This document shows, one piece after another, positions 1-10,536 of a stretch of DNA of 64,000 nucleotides. The first letter of the stretch is position 1, and each line of letters starts with the position of its first letter. The stretch spans positions 175,333,718 through 175,397,717 of the forward strand of contig CM060704.1 of the NCBI GenBank assembly GCA_030686995.1, read 5' to 3'. The notes beneath the pieces were generated by a model. The model did not search any database. It was not told the origin of the DNA and was given only the letters and a program-made list of their open reading frames with translations. A program made the position numbers and the translations under genes. Source of the stretch: Artemisia argyi (taxonomy: Eukaryota; Streptophyta; Magnoliopsida; Asterales; Asteraceae).

Positions 1-676
1 TGTCTTTTTTCGAAAAAAATAAAATGGTCGCACAAAAAAATTTCTTGGTCGTTAGTCGTTCAAAAAGTACAACAATTGGTCTAGAAAAAGAAAGGTCAAC
101 AGAAGTCCCACTTTTCATAAAAAAACAAAACTTGGCAAAAAGGTATTGGACACTTCAACAAGGTAGTGGAGTTGCAAAAAAAACATACACCTACCAAATG
201 AGACACTTGCAAAAAGGCTGTAAAGTCTTTTGGGATTTTTCACAATGATACTGTCAGATTGGAAATGGCCTGAAAATCAATTGTACTAATGCATTTAAAG
301 GGTAAGAATTGAATTCAATATGCATTAATACTACCTATCATAAAATGAAACTTTTTTTGTTGGTGGACCATAAAAATGGGACGGAGGGAGTTGTACATTA
401 TTTGGAATGAATAATTCTTATAACACAAGAATAAGATAAGGGTAACTAAATTATATAGAGGGCATAAGTGTTGTAAGTGTTATTATGTTGAATCAATGGT
501 ATTATGGATTATTGATTTGGTGTCAAGTGAAAGAGCTTATTTGACCTTTCGAAACTCGATTATTCTATCTTTCTTATTTTTATCCCTGAATAAATCTCGT
601 TCTTATCAACATACTACTGAAATAAAAATGCAATTTATAACCTTAGAATTTATATTATTTTGTGTCTTAATTACAG
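1..676. other. Upstream/intronic DNA of the TNL gene, no TIR exon visible
   Basis: AT-rich sequence up to the splice acceptor (TTACAG) at 671-676. I translated all frames by eye and see no TIR-domain signature here, although in TNL genes the TIR exon normally lies directly upstream of the NB-ARC exon. Open frames in this stretch are short and low-complexity. A Stowaway-like terminus lies inside it near 378-392. Confidence 0.6.
372..393. mobile_element. Stowaway-like MITE terminus
   Basis: The stretch GGGACGGAGGGAG matches the reverse complement of the CTCCCTCCGTCCC end typical of Stowaway (Tc1/mariner-type) MITEs. The opposite end is not clear; a degenerate CTACCT at about 332 would make a short, internally deleted copy. 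An intact relative is at 49741-49994. Confidence 0.4.
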
Positions 677-3600
677 GCATGAAGCAACATGTATCAAATA
701 TATTGTTAAAGAGATTCAGAAAGAATTGAATAACATAACTTCCATCACCATTGATGAGAATTTAATTGGATTAGGATATCGCACACAAGAGGTTATATCG
801 TTGTTAAATGAACCCGATGATGTTTCTATGATTGGGATATGGGGAATGGGTGGTGCTGGTAAGACAACTCTAGCAAGAGCCCTTTTTGATGAAATGTCTT
901 GTGATTTTGAAGGTGTAAGCTTTCTTGAAAACACAAGACAAGTTTCACAACAGTATGGTATCGAACACGTGCAAAAGTTACTTCTTGAAGATGTTACAAA
1001 GGATGAAAACTTGAGAGTACGGAGTCTTGCTGATGGAAAATGCATGTTGATAAATAGGTTATCACATAAAAAGGTTCTTGTTGTTCTTGATGATGTGGAT
1101 GCTCTTAGCCAACTAGATGCTTTAGCCGGATCATTAAATTGGTTTGGTAAAGGAAGTAAAATCCTAATTACTACAAGAGACGAGCATGTACTAATTGGGC
1201 ATGGGGTAGACGATAAGAACATTTATAAAATCAGTTTGCTAAATGACAATGAGGCAAGTCAACTCTTCAAATGTTACGCTTTCAAAAAAAGTATTCCCTC
1301 AAAAGAGTATGAAGATGTCTCACAGCAGGTGGTACACTATGCAACTGGTCTTCCTTTGACTCTTAAAGTTTTGGGTTCATTCTTATGTGGAAGGAGTTTG
1401 GCTGAATGGAAAAGTGCGTTGAGTAAGCTGAAAAAGATTCCAGAAAAAGAAACTATGGAAATATTGAAAATAAGCTATGATAGTCTTGATAGCGAATACC
1501 AGGAGGCGTTCCTCCATATTGCATGTTTCTTTAGAGGGTGGGAAAAAGATACTGTATTCCGGATACTTGAAAGCTGTGAATTCTACCCACATATTGTTAC
1601 TAAAGTGCTTGAGCAGAAGTCCCTTATAACCATCTCAAATGAGTGTTTGGGGATGCATGATCTTATACAGGAAATGGGTAAAGATATTGTTCGTAGGATG
1701 CAGACCAACGAGCTTGGCAGACGTAGCAGATTGTGGGAACCTCATGAAATTGTGGATGTTCTAAAGGGAAACACGGTAACATCAAGTTTTCTTTAAGCTT
1801 TTATTATTATATTTTTATCAGCAAAGTCACACACCCCTACCTACACCTTGTCCCAATCGGGACCTGAACTCTCAGCCAAGTGGTGCGGGACACCTTGGAT
1901 ACAGCAATGCCAAAATCCCATTGGTATCTATCACTTCATCTTTATGTCTACATGTGGTTTGCACAAGAATTTGCTTTCACATTTTATCCCTCAAATATAT
2001 AAAGATTAATTTCACTCTTGGCCCTCAATTATGTGATTAGTTTCACTTCTATTCCTAAAGTTGAATGGTGAGAGACCAAATATAAAAACAAACAATGTTT
2101 CTAAGGACACAATCCCTAAGTTAGTATTGGCACGGGACCAATTCCTTAAGTTTGAGAAAACCACATGTATCATTTACGTAATTTACTGTTATGCTTATTA
2201 TTTTCTTTGCAGGCGGGTAAGGAAGAGATAAAAGCAATTGTAGCAGCAAATTTGAATGAGGTGAACTCAATGAAAATTTCAGAAGCATTTAGAAACATGG
2301 AAAAACTTACACTCCTTTATTTCCATGCTGTGACCGAGGAAAAGACTCTTCGTGGACCTGCGTATCTTCCTAACGAGTTACGGTGGCTCACATGGAAATA
2401 CTTCAGCCTAGATTATTTGCCAGATAGTTTTAATGCAGATAAACTCGTTGGACTTGAATTGCCTCGCAGTAAAATTATACAATTATGGGACAAGACAGAA
2501 GTAAAGGTACAAATATATGTTGTTACGAACTTACATTACACACTCTACTTTAACATACTCTACACCTTTTTGATTCACCTATTGTTCATATTATGAGTTA
2601 TGACTTGATCCTGCAACCTATTGGTTGATGAGTGATGTGGAACCAAATGACCTGAATACCTGACTCGTTATGGATCAATGTAAATGTGGAAAGTGGGTCA
2701 AGTTATGGAATTAAATATATATTTAGTTTCACAATTTAATATTGATTTTATGTTGTGGGTTGGGATTGATTAGAACTGTTTATTTTTCTTAATCATATTA
2801 GGACTTCATGAATAATATTAGGAAAGTAGATAACCTACTGTTTAGAGCATCCACAATGGTAAAGCTTTATAAGTGTGCCAAGTCATAATATATCAGTAAA
2901 ATATAAACCATCTGGTGTTATAAATCCACTATGCGTAAACCTTTAAAAGCTTTATAGAGTTCTGCATAATCCTTGGTACACTAGTCTACAAGCCCGTTGG
3001 TATTTCATTTGATTTATCAATAAACTAACTTATCTATTGTTGATACAGGTTCTTCACAACTTGAAATTTCTTGATTTAAGTTACTCGAAACTAACCGTGA
3101 CCCCGGATTTCAACCAGATTCCAAACCTCGAGAGACTAAATCTTGGATTCTGTTTGAATTTGTTGGAGGTTCATAATTCTGTTGGGGTCTTACAGAGACT
3201 TGTTTACTTAAGTCTTTCTGGGTGTTCAAATCTCAAGAACTTACCAGAATCATTAGGATTATTGGTTTGTTTGGAAGAGCTTAACGTTTCTCACTGTACG
3301 ATTGAAGAACTGCCTCCAACGATTGGTAATCTCTGCAATCTTGTGCTGTTAAACCTCACTTACTGCCAAAATTTGAAGAGTCTACCAAACACAATCAATG
3401 GATTAAATCGTCTTGAAACGCTTGATCTCCACCATTGTTTTAATCTTGAGGAATTACCTGAGAATTTGGACGGCTTAGAATGTCTCGAGAACCTTGCTGC
3501 ATCTAGCACAAGTCTCAGACATCTTCCCGACACCCTCACTAGGTTAAAATCTCTTAAAACGCTTGATCTCCATCATTGCTTGAGTATAGAAATGCCTCTA

Positions 3601-4272
3601 AACCTGGGTGCAGTTGCAGGTGGACAAAATATTGTTTCATTAAACCTCTCTTCCTGCATACAGCTTGATGAGTTCCCAGAATCCCTAGGGAATTTAAAAA
3701 ACTTGTTGAAGCTCGATTTGTCTCATAATATGATACAAGAACTACCCTCTTCAATTGGAAATTTAACAAAGCTTGTTCGTTTGAATCTCACTTACTGCCA
3801 TAACCTTAAGAGACTTCCACCCACCACAAGTAGATTAAAGAGTCTCAAAGCTCTTCAACTCCACGGGTGTGATAGTCTTGAAGGTTTGCCTGAGAATATC
3901 GACCAATTAGTATCTTTGGAGAATCTTATCGTATCAAGCACTGGCATTAGATCTCTTCCAAACAATATTAGAAGGTGCAAACATGTGAAAACTTTGAATG
4001 TGAATGACTGCAAGAGTCTCACATACTTACCTCCAGCACTAGGCGACATGGAATCACTAGAGGTGTTTCGCGCCTCTAATTCCGCTATAATGGTCATCCC
4101 AGACAGCATTTGCATCTTAAAGTTCTTAAAAGTTCTTGATCTCCGTGGTTGTTCAAATCTTCAAGATCTTCCAACGTATCTGAGTAACATTGACAGCTTG
4201 GAGGAGATTTATGTCTCTGGTACAAATGTTGAACAGTTGCCTCCCGTTATTGATAGATTCAAAAAGCCTTAA
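677..4272 (+). CDS. TNL-type disease-resistance protein (NB-ARC-LRR), TIR exon not in window
   Basis: Intracellular immune-receptor family that senses pathogen effectors; the NB-ARC is an ATP/ADP switch. Exons: 677-1775 (enters with the last base of a split codon), 2213-2506 and 3049-4272, both later junctions in phase 0. The first exon opens with HEATCIKYIVKEIQKEL, the usual TIR/NB-ARC linker. Visible motifs: P-loop GMGGAGKTT near 845-871, kinase-2 VLVVLDDVD near 1075-1101, RNBS-B GSKILITTRDE near 1155, GLPL (GLPLTLKVLG) near 1345, TNL-style FLHIACFFRG near 1508 and MHD in GMHDLIQEMGKDIVRR near 1650. The second exon is the NB-LRR linker (EEIKAIVAANLNE...). The third has about 15 plant LRRs and stops at 4270-4272. 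It ends directly after the last LRR, without the post-LRR domain of many TNLs. The frame is intact throughout. The missing TIR may lie outside the window or be lost. Confidence 0.85.
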
Positions 4273-5342
4273 CATTCCTTTCAATCTTACATGTAATTTG
4301 ATAGATGCATGATGTAAGATATAGAACTATATTGTAATGACTTAATCCACTTTCAAGTATAGTTTCAAATTTGATACCAAAGAGCTTCTAGCCTTGCGGT
4401 ATCCGTGAGATACTCTCCAACCAACTGGTTAGTTTCATATGGGATAGCTGTGTGAGATAGTTATAATGTTTATGTTGTAAGATTGTTAGTTTGTCTCTCA
4501 AAAAATAAAATAAAAAACATGACGACAAATGACCAATGTCTCATAAAAAACATGACAACAAATGGCCAATGTCTCATAATCAGACTAACAAAAACATGTT
4601 TATGTATTTACTAAGATTTATGTTCTTAAATCAACAAGAAGGTGACATTTTATCAAACAGTTTGGCGGGTGTTATTCATACAAATTACAAAAGTAGTTTC
4701 TAGCTGTAGTATAGTGGAAAAAACTAACGTACTTTTTTACGACGGTAAGTGAGAGATATTAACTTTTTTTTCAAAACTCTTTTTGGTTTTGTATCAAAAT
4801 ATGTTATAGGGACTCCTATATTTTTAAATGCAAATAAAACTTTGAGGGATGGTTGTTGGGTGGTAAAAGTTGTTGTATGGTCCCCAAATGGTCATGGGTT
4901 CCTTTTTGTGTGTTAGAGTTTATTGTTAATTTATTTTTTTGACATTTTATCAAATATTTGGTGGGTGTTATTTATACAAAAGTGTGAAAAAATACTCAAG
5001 AGTTTCAGGTTGTTGAAAAATTAGGAAATATATAAAATATTCGAAATATATACACAAGTGTTAGTCTCAAATACAAATTCGAGTTACTTATAAACTTTTT
5101 TTTTAGGTCTATGGTGTTTTCAATGACTGATATGATTTGATTAAATTTTTCAAAAATACTGATAAGAATTTTCTCTAACAATTCTTTGGTCTTAAATTTC
5201 ATCGTCATAACTTTTCATCTAATTAATCAAATCGTGAATGTATGTAAACAAGAGATTTCGAGTTCAAGTCTTGTCTAAAATGTTTACTCTCTCAGTCTCA
5301 TAATAATTATCCACAATCTATTGCGGGATGTTCCAAACCAAT
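4273..5342. other. Intergenic, AT-rich, with a dispersed repeat
   Basis: No coding signal. The stretch 4662-4800 (beginning near TTGGCGGGTGTTATTCATAC and running through ACGACGGTAAGTGAGAGATA) recurs, diverged, at about 60370-60500. A shorter match to its start is at about 4955-4985. Confidence 0.5.
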
Positions 5343-5500
5343 GTTTTAAAACCCTGTTTTTTAAGTGACCCGGCCAAGCCACTGGGTCACAATTCAACCG
5401 TTTTAACCGGCGGTTCAACCGGGTTTTTCGCTCAAAACCGCCTTCTGACCTCCCAACCAGTTCACGGTTCAACTGGGGAGGTCAACCCGGGTTTTAAAAC
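5343..5500. mobile_element. Small inverted-repeat MITE-like element
   Basis: Bounded by the inverted pair GTTTTAAAACCC (5343-5354) and GGGTTTTAAAAC (5489-5500), with an interior rich in AACCGG/CGGTTCAACCGG words. This is the look of a common plant hAT-like MITE. I could not read a convincing target duplication. Related CCGGTT-rich patches occur near 49640-49720 and 50460-50600. Confidence 0.4.
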
Positions 5501-5837
5501 TATTTTCCAAACTATTCATTTTGTATTTCAACCAATAAGACAATATTTTAGTAGATAAAGATAATATTTGATTGGTAGAAAGTGTGGTTGGTGAAATTTT
5601 CTAAATAAAAATGATATATCTTCCTACTTAGAGCACAAGGTGCAGATGGCGAATGCATGCTCGCTGTCCAAGTTGGCAAAGACAACGGCGAGCCGTTGCT
5701 CGCCGCCACACCAAACGAGCCTCGCCGTTGCTCGCCGTTGGTCACCTCCCCGTGGCCACGGCGAAGGTGAAAAGCTGAGAAGTGGCAGCTTTTTTCATTT
5801 CTAAACGTTGTATAACGTTTAAAATTAAAACGTTCGT

Positions 5838-5839
<2 letters not shown>

Positions 5840-5883
<44 letters not shown>
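5840..5883. repeat. Poly(T) run, 44 bases
   Basis: Uninterrupted T tract inside the Harbinger element, between its left terminus and the transposase remnant. Confidence 0.9.
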
Positions 5884-5887
<4 letters not shown>

Positions 5888-5981
5888 CCCTAAAACCATT
5901 ACATACTATCCCTATATATATTACATATTTCACACATTTCATTCCAAAAAACCTAACACATTTCATTCCAAAGCAAAAACA

Positions 5982-6454
5982 ATGAGTGAATCATCTTATT
6001 CCGAAGTTAGTAACTTTGAAGAGATATATGAGCTAGAGCTGATTATCCAAGAGTTCGAAAACGAGTAAGAGTTGCAAAATCAAGCAGCCGGTCCTTTACA
6101 TCGCCGTACATACATTCGGCGTGAACGTGATGTTGCTGAAGCACGTCTACGGGCCGACTATTTTGGTGATCAACCAAAGTATACTGAAGATAATTTTCGA
6201 CGTCGTTACCGTGCATCATAATGCATAACATGATTTTGAAAGATCAACATTTTCATATATCCGACCCTGCCGAAATATATATTCCGCCGACACCAAATAT
6301 GCAACAGACATTGATCGAACGTTGCGCAACGCAAAGAAGAAAAACCAAAGAACTACATGATAAACGCACACACTCAAGGCTTCAACTATGTCTCATCGAG
6401 CATGTTTGGCAACAACAACAATGGGAAGAATTTCAACGAAATAGTAATAATTAG
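5982..6454 (+). pseudogene. Harbinger transposase remnant, DDE core deleted
   Basis: N-terminal part (MSESSYSEVSNFEEIYELEL...) closely parallels the minus-strand copy that begins at 22342 (MSEESYSSVSDFEEIMELEM...). A stop follows codon 28, then ADYFGDQPKYTEDNFRRRYR can still be read in another stretch. From about 6221 the frame encodes a basic/Gln-rich tail ending EHVWQQQQWEEFQ. No GSIDC or NND catalytic motifs are present. It cannot encode an active nuclease. Confidence 0.75.
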
Positions 6455-6779
6455 GTTCGGTTTTTAGTGTCGTATGTGTTGTATTTTTTTTCCCGTGTCG
6501 TATTTTTTTCCGTATTGTAACCTTTTTATTTGATGAAATAAAATTAGTATGTTTTTTTTTTTTTTTTTTTAGTATTTGTGAAATTAATTTAATTTATTTA
6601 ATGAAATGAATAAAAAAAAATAAGTGTGTAAGAGGTGGGGCCCTAATGAGGAAGTTGAGGTTTGTTGTTTGGTGAGGGGGGGTTTGTTGTGGTTAGTTGA
6701 AGTTGAGGTGTTTGTTGATGTCGCAGGGGTGGGGCCCGAATGAAGAGGCTAAGCCTCTTCACTGCACCTTGTGCTCTTA

Positions 6780-8400
6780 ATATGTCTACATGTCTTCCTA
6801 CTTGTGTGATCATGACAAGTGGATTCATCAATAACTTAAATTAAGAAAGAGAATTTGTACATTACACATGTTTAAGTTGGTGGGGATAAGAGGATAAGTA
6901 AAAAGATAATGTAGGAGAATAAAGCATTTGCTCTTTTCTAAAACTTTGTGTACTTTGAAAGTGAACACTTCTTATAAGACGGAGTGACTATAATATAGAT
7001 TTATAAAGTGTGTGAGATATTAATTTTATAAAAAATAAAATATTGAATGAAGTGAAAAAATAATGTAAAATGAGAATCTATAGTTTGATCCATGACACTC
7101 GAACAGAATATCATTATTACTTTTTAACATTTTTATCTAAATTTGAATTTTGCTTACTATCTTATAGACTTATACTGTATTTTTACAGGCTCTTAGGCCT
7201 TAGGGGTTGACTGTGATCCAGTGTCCCTTTATGTAAACTCGCATATCAAGCACTTTCTTTTAAAAAATGCAGAATGGGTAACACCCGATGGTGGCAAAGT
7301 GGGTGGTTTGGGTAATGGGTCAATGTGGGTTTCAGGTCAAAACAAGTCATCTGAATCACGGGTTAGCCAAGTCTTGGGTTGGGTCATGTCTGGAATCATG
7401 GGATGACCCGTTCATTTTCACCCTTTTGTTTTGTAAACAAAAAGAAGTACCCATGCTTCTAAAATTACTAAATACATGTCCTAATGTTTACATGAAAGAA
7501 CAAGAAAGACGATTAGAAACCAAAATTTGATTAATGCATAATTGAATACAAAAGATAACCAAACATGTAGAAAGCAAACATATGGTTGAAACTGACACCA
7601 AGTGATGAGCCTGATAGACCCGGTCGTTTAAAATAATTTAGTTAGTGACATGTATGTCGAGGTTAAGTAATGAGACCGTTGAGAGGACACCAATGGTGTG
7701 AAGAGGATGGGAAGACCCAACCCTCAAATTTAAGTGTAATTAGTAGTCTATGTGTCTTGTGGACTGGACAGAAACCTGTGGAATATTAGGAAACACACCT
7801 ATGTTAAGCGTTGCAGCATGCTGTTTCTGTGAATTAGCAACTGACCTCTGTGTGACTGTAAAACTTGATCCTTGATGTTGAGATGTTCTGTGTCTGTTAG
7901 TTATTAGCATTACATTATAGTTAATAGGTTTTGATTCTGAACTTGTGTTTATATACTCTTTTGAGTGAGTTGTAAATTTATTAGTATACTATATATCCAT
8001 CAATCACATAAAATCAGCATTTAGTTTGTAAATTAAGTTCTTCCCAACAGATAAATTAGATGCCAAGAGGTAAAGGTTAAATGAAACTAACTGCATTCGA
8101 TACAAGAAACTTGAGAGAGTATCTTGGACAACGTAACTCTAAATTCTGTATACAATGAAATTATACTTATCAAAACAATAACAATGATAGCCACATCATA
8201 TATGTTGATTAGATGTCAAGTGCATGCTGAAAAGGAAAGCAAAAACATACAAAATCCCAAATAAAATGCTAATGACAGGATACTAACGTAGCTTCATGTT
8301 TGCCTTGAGAATGAAAGCACATATAGGTATGGTTCCATAGAGATTGCATCTTTGATCATTCCCAACATATCTGGCAGTAGTTGTTCCCAAAATTTAAGTG
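6780..8400. other. Intergenic, nothing recognised
   Basis: AT-rich spacer. 7265-7430 is richer in GGGT/GGGTCA words (a low-copy dispersed repeat style), but neither strand gives a recognisable protein. The last few hundred bases before 8401 are probably the 3' UTR and downstream flank of the minus-strand F-box gene. Confidence 0.4.
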
Positions 8401-9438
8401 CTAATGACTAGTCTTTGTTCTCTTACACTTATTCAGCTCAATACATTTTAAACGAGTAAAAGGAACTGACCTAACATCTTCCCAAGAAATATTGTGACAC
8501 GAGTGTAAAAAGAGATATGAAAGTTTCGGAAGATCAGCCAAAGCACGTAAGCCTTCACCAGTTATAGTCTCACAACCCGTTAAATCAAGCGTTCTCAGTT
8601 TTAAACAATTTCTAGCAATTTCAAACAATGAGGTATCTGATATGTTGATCAACCAAGACAATCTCAAATTCTGAATGTTTTGGATTTTAGCAATGGCTAA
8701 AATCCCAGAGTCAGTTATGCTGTCCCCACACTTTGACAAATCCAAACAAATTAGATTAACCATTTGTTTCAAGTATATAATACCGGCATCACTAATCCTA
8801 ACACATTCTGCCAAATAAAGATACTGCAGACTATTCTTCAAATCCCCATTTGCCAGGTACTCCAAACCTAAATCAGTAATCAAATAACAACCTTGCAAAT
8901 ACAAAAAAGTTAAACAAGTTGCTTCTCCGATAGCTTTGAGTGATTCGTCTGTGATTTTCACACATCCATCTAAAATTAAATATTTTAAATTCGTTAATGA
9001 TCTCACAAGCGAAACAACTCCTAAATCCCCAACATGTAACCTTCTACTTAGATTCACATCATCTAAATTTCTACAAGCATTCGCCACTGCACACAAACCG
9101 TCATCATCAAAATCAAACTCATAATTCACATGAGGATCAAGGTTTCCCGCTAAACCTGGGCAACTGAGATTCATGTACTTGAGCTTGGGGCAAGATTGGG
9201 CTAAAAGCTTCATGTGCTCGTTTGAAAGTGGTTTAACACAAAATAAGTATCTCAAATTTGGGGATCCGGGTAGGATAACATTAAGCAAATTACTAGGACA
9301 CAAAATGCGAAAGCGTCGTACGCTAATGCACGTAGCTTTCAAGAAGTTCTTAGAAACTTGAGAGAATGATTTCCTATCACGTCGTTTGTGAAGTTTTTTG
9401 TAGATGGAGATAAGCACATCACTTCCAAGTCGTTCCAT
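8401..9438 (-). CDS. F-box/LRR protein (FBL, AMN1-like)
   Basis: Single-exon frame of 345 codons, ATG at 9436-9438 and TAG at 8401-8403. An F-box-like segment occupies residues about 2-40 (LGSDVLISIYKKLHKRRDRKS..., then SQVSKNFLKA). About nine cysteine-containing LRRs follow (patterns such as LKYLILDGCVKITDESLKAI and LDLTGCETITGEGL), the FBL/AMN1 subclass. Family role: substrate-recognition subunit of SCF (SKP1-CUL1-F-box) ubiquitin ligases; the LRR arc selects the target. The frame is undamaged and the length is normal for short FBLs. The 5' UTR probably has an intron: acceptor TATACAG just upstream of the ATG (about 9457) and donor CAG/GTTCGT near 9598, both on the minus strand. The target cannot be inferred. 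Confidence 0.82.
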   Translation of the reverse strand: MERLGSDVLISIYKKLHKRRDRKSFSQVSKNFLKATCISVRRFRILCPSNLLNVILPGSPNLRYLFCVKPLSNEHMKLLAQSCPKLKYMNLSCPGLAGNLDPHVNYEFDFDDDGLCAVANACRNLDDVNLSRRLHVGDLGVVSLVRSLTNLKYLILDGCVKITDESLKAIGEATCLTFLYLQGCYLITDLGLEYLANGDLKNSLQYLYLAECVRISDAGIIYLKQMVNLICLDLSKCGDSITDSGILAIAKIQNIQNLRLSWLINISDTSLFEIARNCLKLRTLDLTGCETITGEGLRALADLPKLSYLFLHSCHNISWEDVRSVPFTRLKCIELNKCKRTKTSH

Positions 9439-10536
9439 TGCTCTCCAGAGTTATCTGTATACAAAAAAAATAAAAAATAAAAAATAAAAAAAATGATAAA
9501 ATAAAAATAAAATAAAATCACAAACACCCTCTGAATTAAACATACGTGGTGTCATGAATTTCAAAAAATATTTGTATCATAAAGTGTTAAAACGAACCTG
9601 AAACAAAGGGAGTATACAATCGTTGAGATCAAAAAAGGGTTTGAAGAGATAGTTGAATTTATGTCCCAATTTACCACGGTTAAAAAGTCATTGTGGATAT
9701 TGGTAAATTGTTACTTTTATCCCTTGTATATTGAATCAGTTTACAATTCAGTAATCAGTACAACTTATGTATTCCCCTTCTATATGGTGTGCATGGTGGG
9801 TTAAAAAAAAAGGCGCAATTGCAATTTTGCATATATATCCCTTCAAAGATGTAAAATTGCATGTTTGCATACAAACCATTGTATTATGCGCATTAAAAAC
9901 TTGTACCGATGATATATAGTTTCGTATCATTTCTTTATTACCTTTCCTTTTGGGTTTCGTTTAAGCAAGTTTATAGTTAAGGGTCTTATTCAGATCGGAT
10001 TTGTTGGATTTCAGGTTATTATGTTTGAATTATTCGGAATTTTTAATAAAAATAACTCAATCCGGCATCTATCCGAATGATTTATGTCTAATGATTAGCA
10101 ACTATGTTTCTGAAAACCGGTAGTTGGTTTGACATAAGTATGAGCCTTGCTACAAACAATATTTACTTGGCTATGAGATTCATGGTTATATCTCATTAGA
10201 CATAACAATGTACTTACTCGATGAGGAATGAAGTTGTTGTGGAGCATGACCTGGGGTGTTGGCTTGGTCATTTTGTTAGCGTTAATTACCTCTCGGAGAT
10301 GCCAAATTTAGTTGTAAGCACACATATTTCTATCTTTACAGCATATAAATGTGACACCTAAAATAAATAATTCAACTTAATACGAATGAGATGAATTGTC
10401 TGAACATCTTTTAACTTTGATCCAAATCAATTAGAGAGTTGCTGATATGAGGTTTAAATTACCCAAAAACTTACAGCATTATGATTCTCGATCCCAAAAG
10501 TAAATTTCAGATATTTCAACCTAGAACTGTATCGGG
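9439..10536. other. F-box promoter side and downstream flank of the helicase gene
   Basis: About 1.1 kb of AT-rich spacer between two minus-strand genes. 9457-9640 probably holds the F-box 5' UTR exon and intron. Nothing else recognised. Confidence 0.4.

Larger units (their letters stand above)
5631..6776 (+). mobile_element. Non-autonomous PIF/Harbinger element (internal deletion derivative)
   Basis: Starts GAGCACAAGGTGCAG and ends CTGCACCTTGTGCTC, a perfect 15-bp terminal inverted repeat, flanked by TTA on both sides (5628-5630 and 6777-6779), the 3-bp duplication typical of PIF/Harbinger. Inside, an ATG at 5982 opens MSESSYSEVSNFEEI..., the N-terminus of a Harbinger (HARBI1/ALP1-like) protein, stopped by TAA after about 28 codons. 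Reading resumes through REREV-type sequence to RRRYRA and then jumps to HNMILKDQ...FQRNSNN (to 6454), which looks like the transposase C-terminus. The catalytic DDE middle is gone. A 44-base T run is at 5840-5883. Confidence 0.88.

Noticed and set aside
716..1222. Long minus-strand open frame opposite the NB-ARC exon
   Set aside because: Mirror of a strongly conserved coding exon; no protein family on the minus strand.
7221..7530. Possible small gene in the GGGT-rich stretch
   Set aside because: Two overlapping frames of equal plausibility, repetitive composition and no splice or family evidence.
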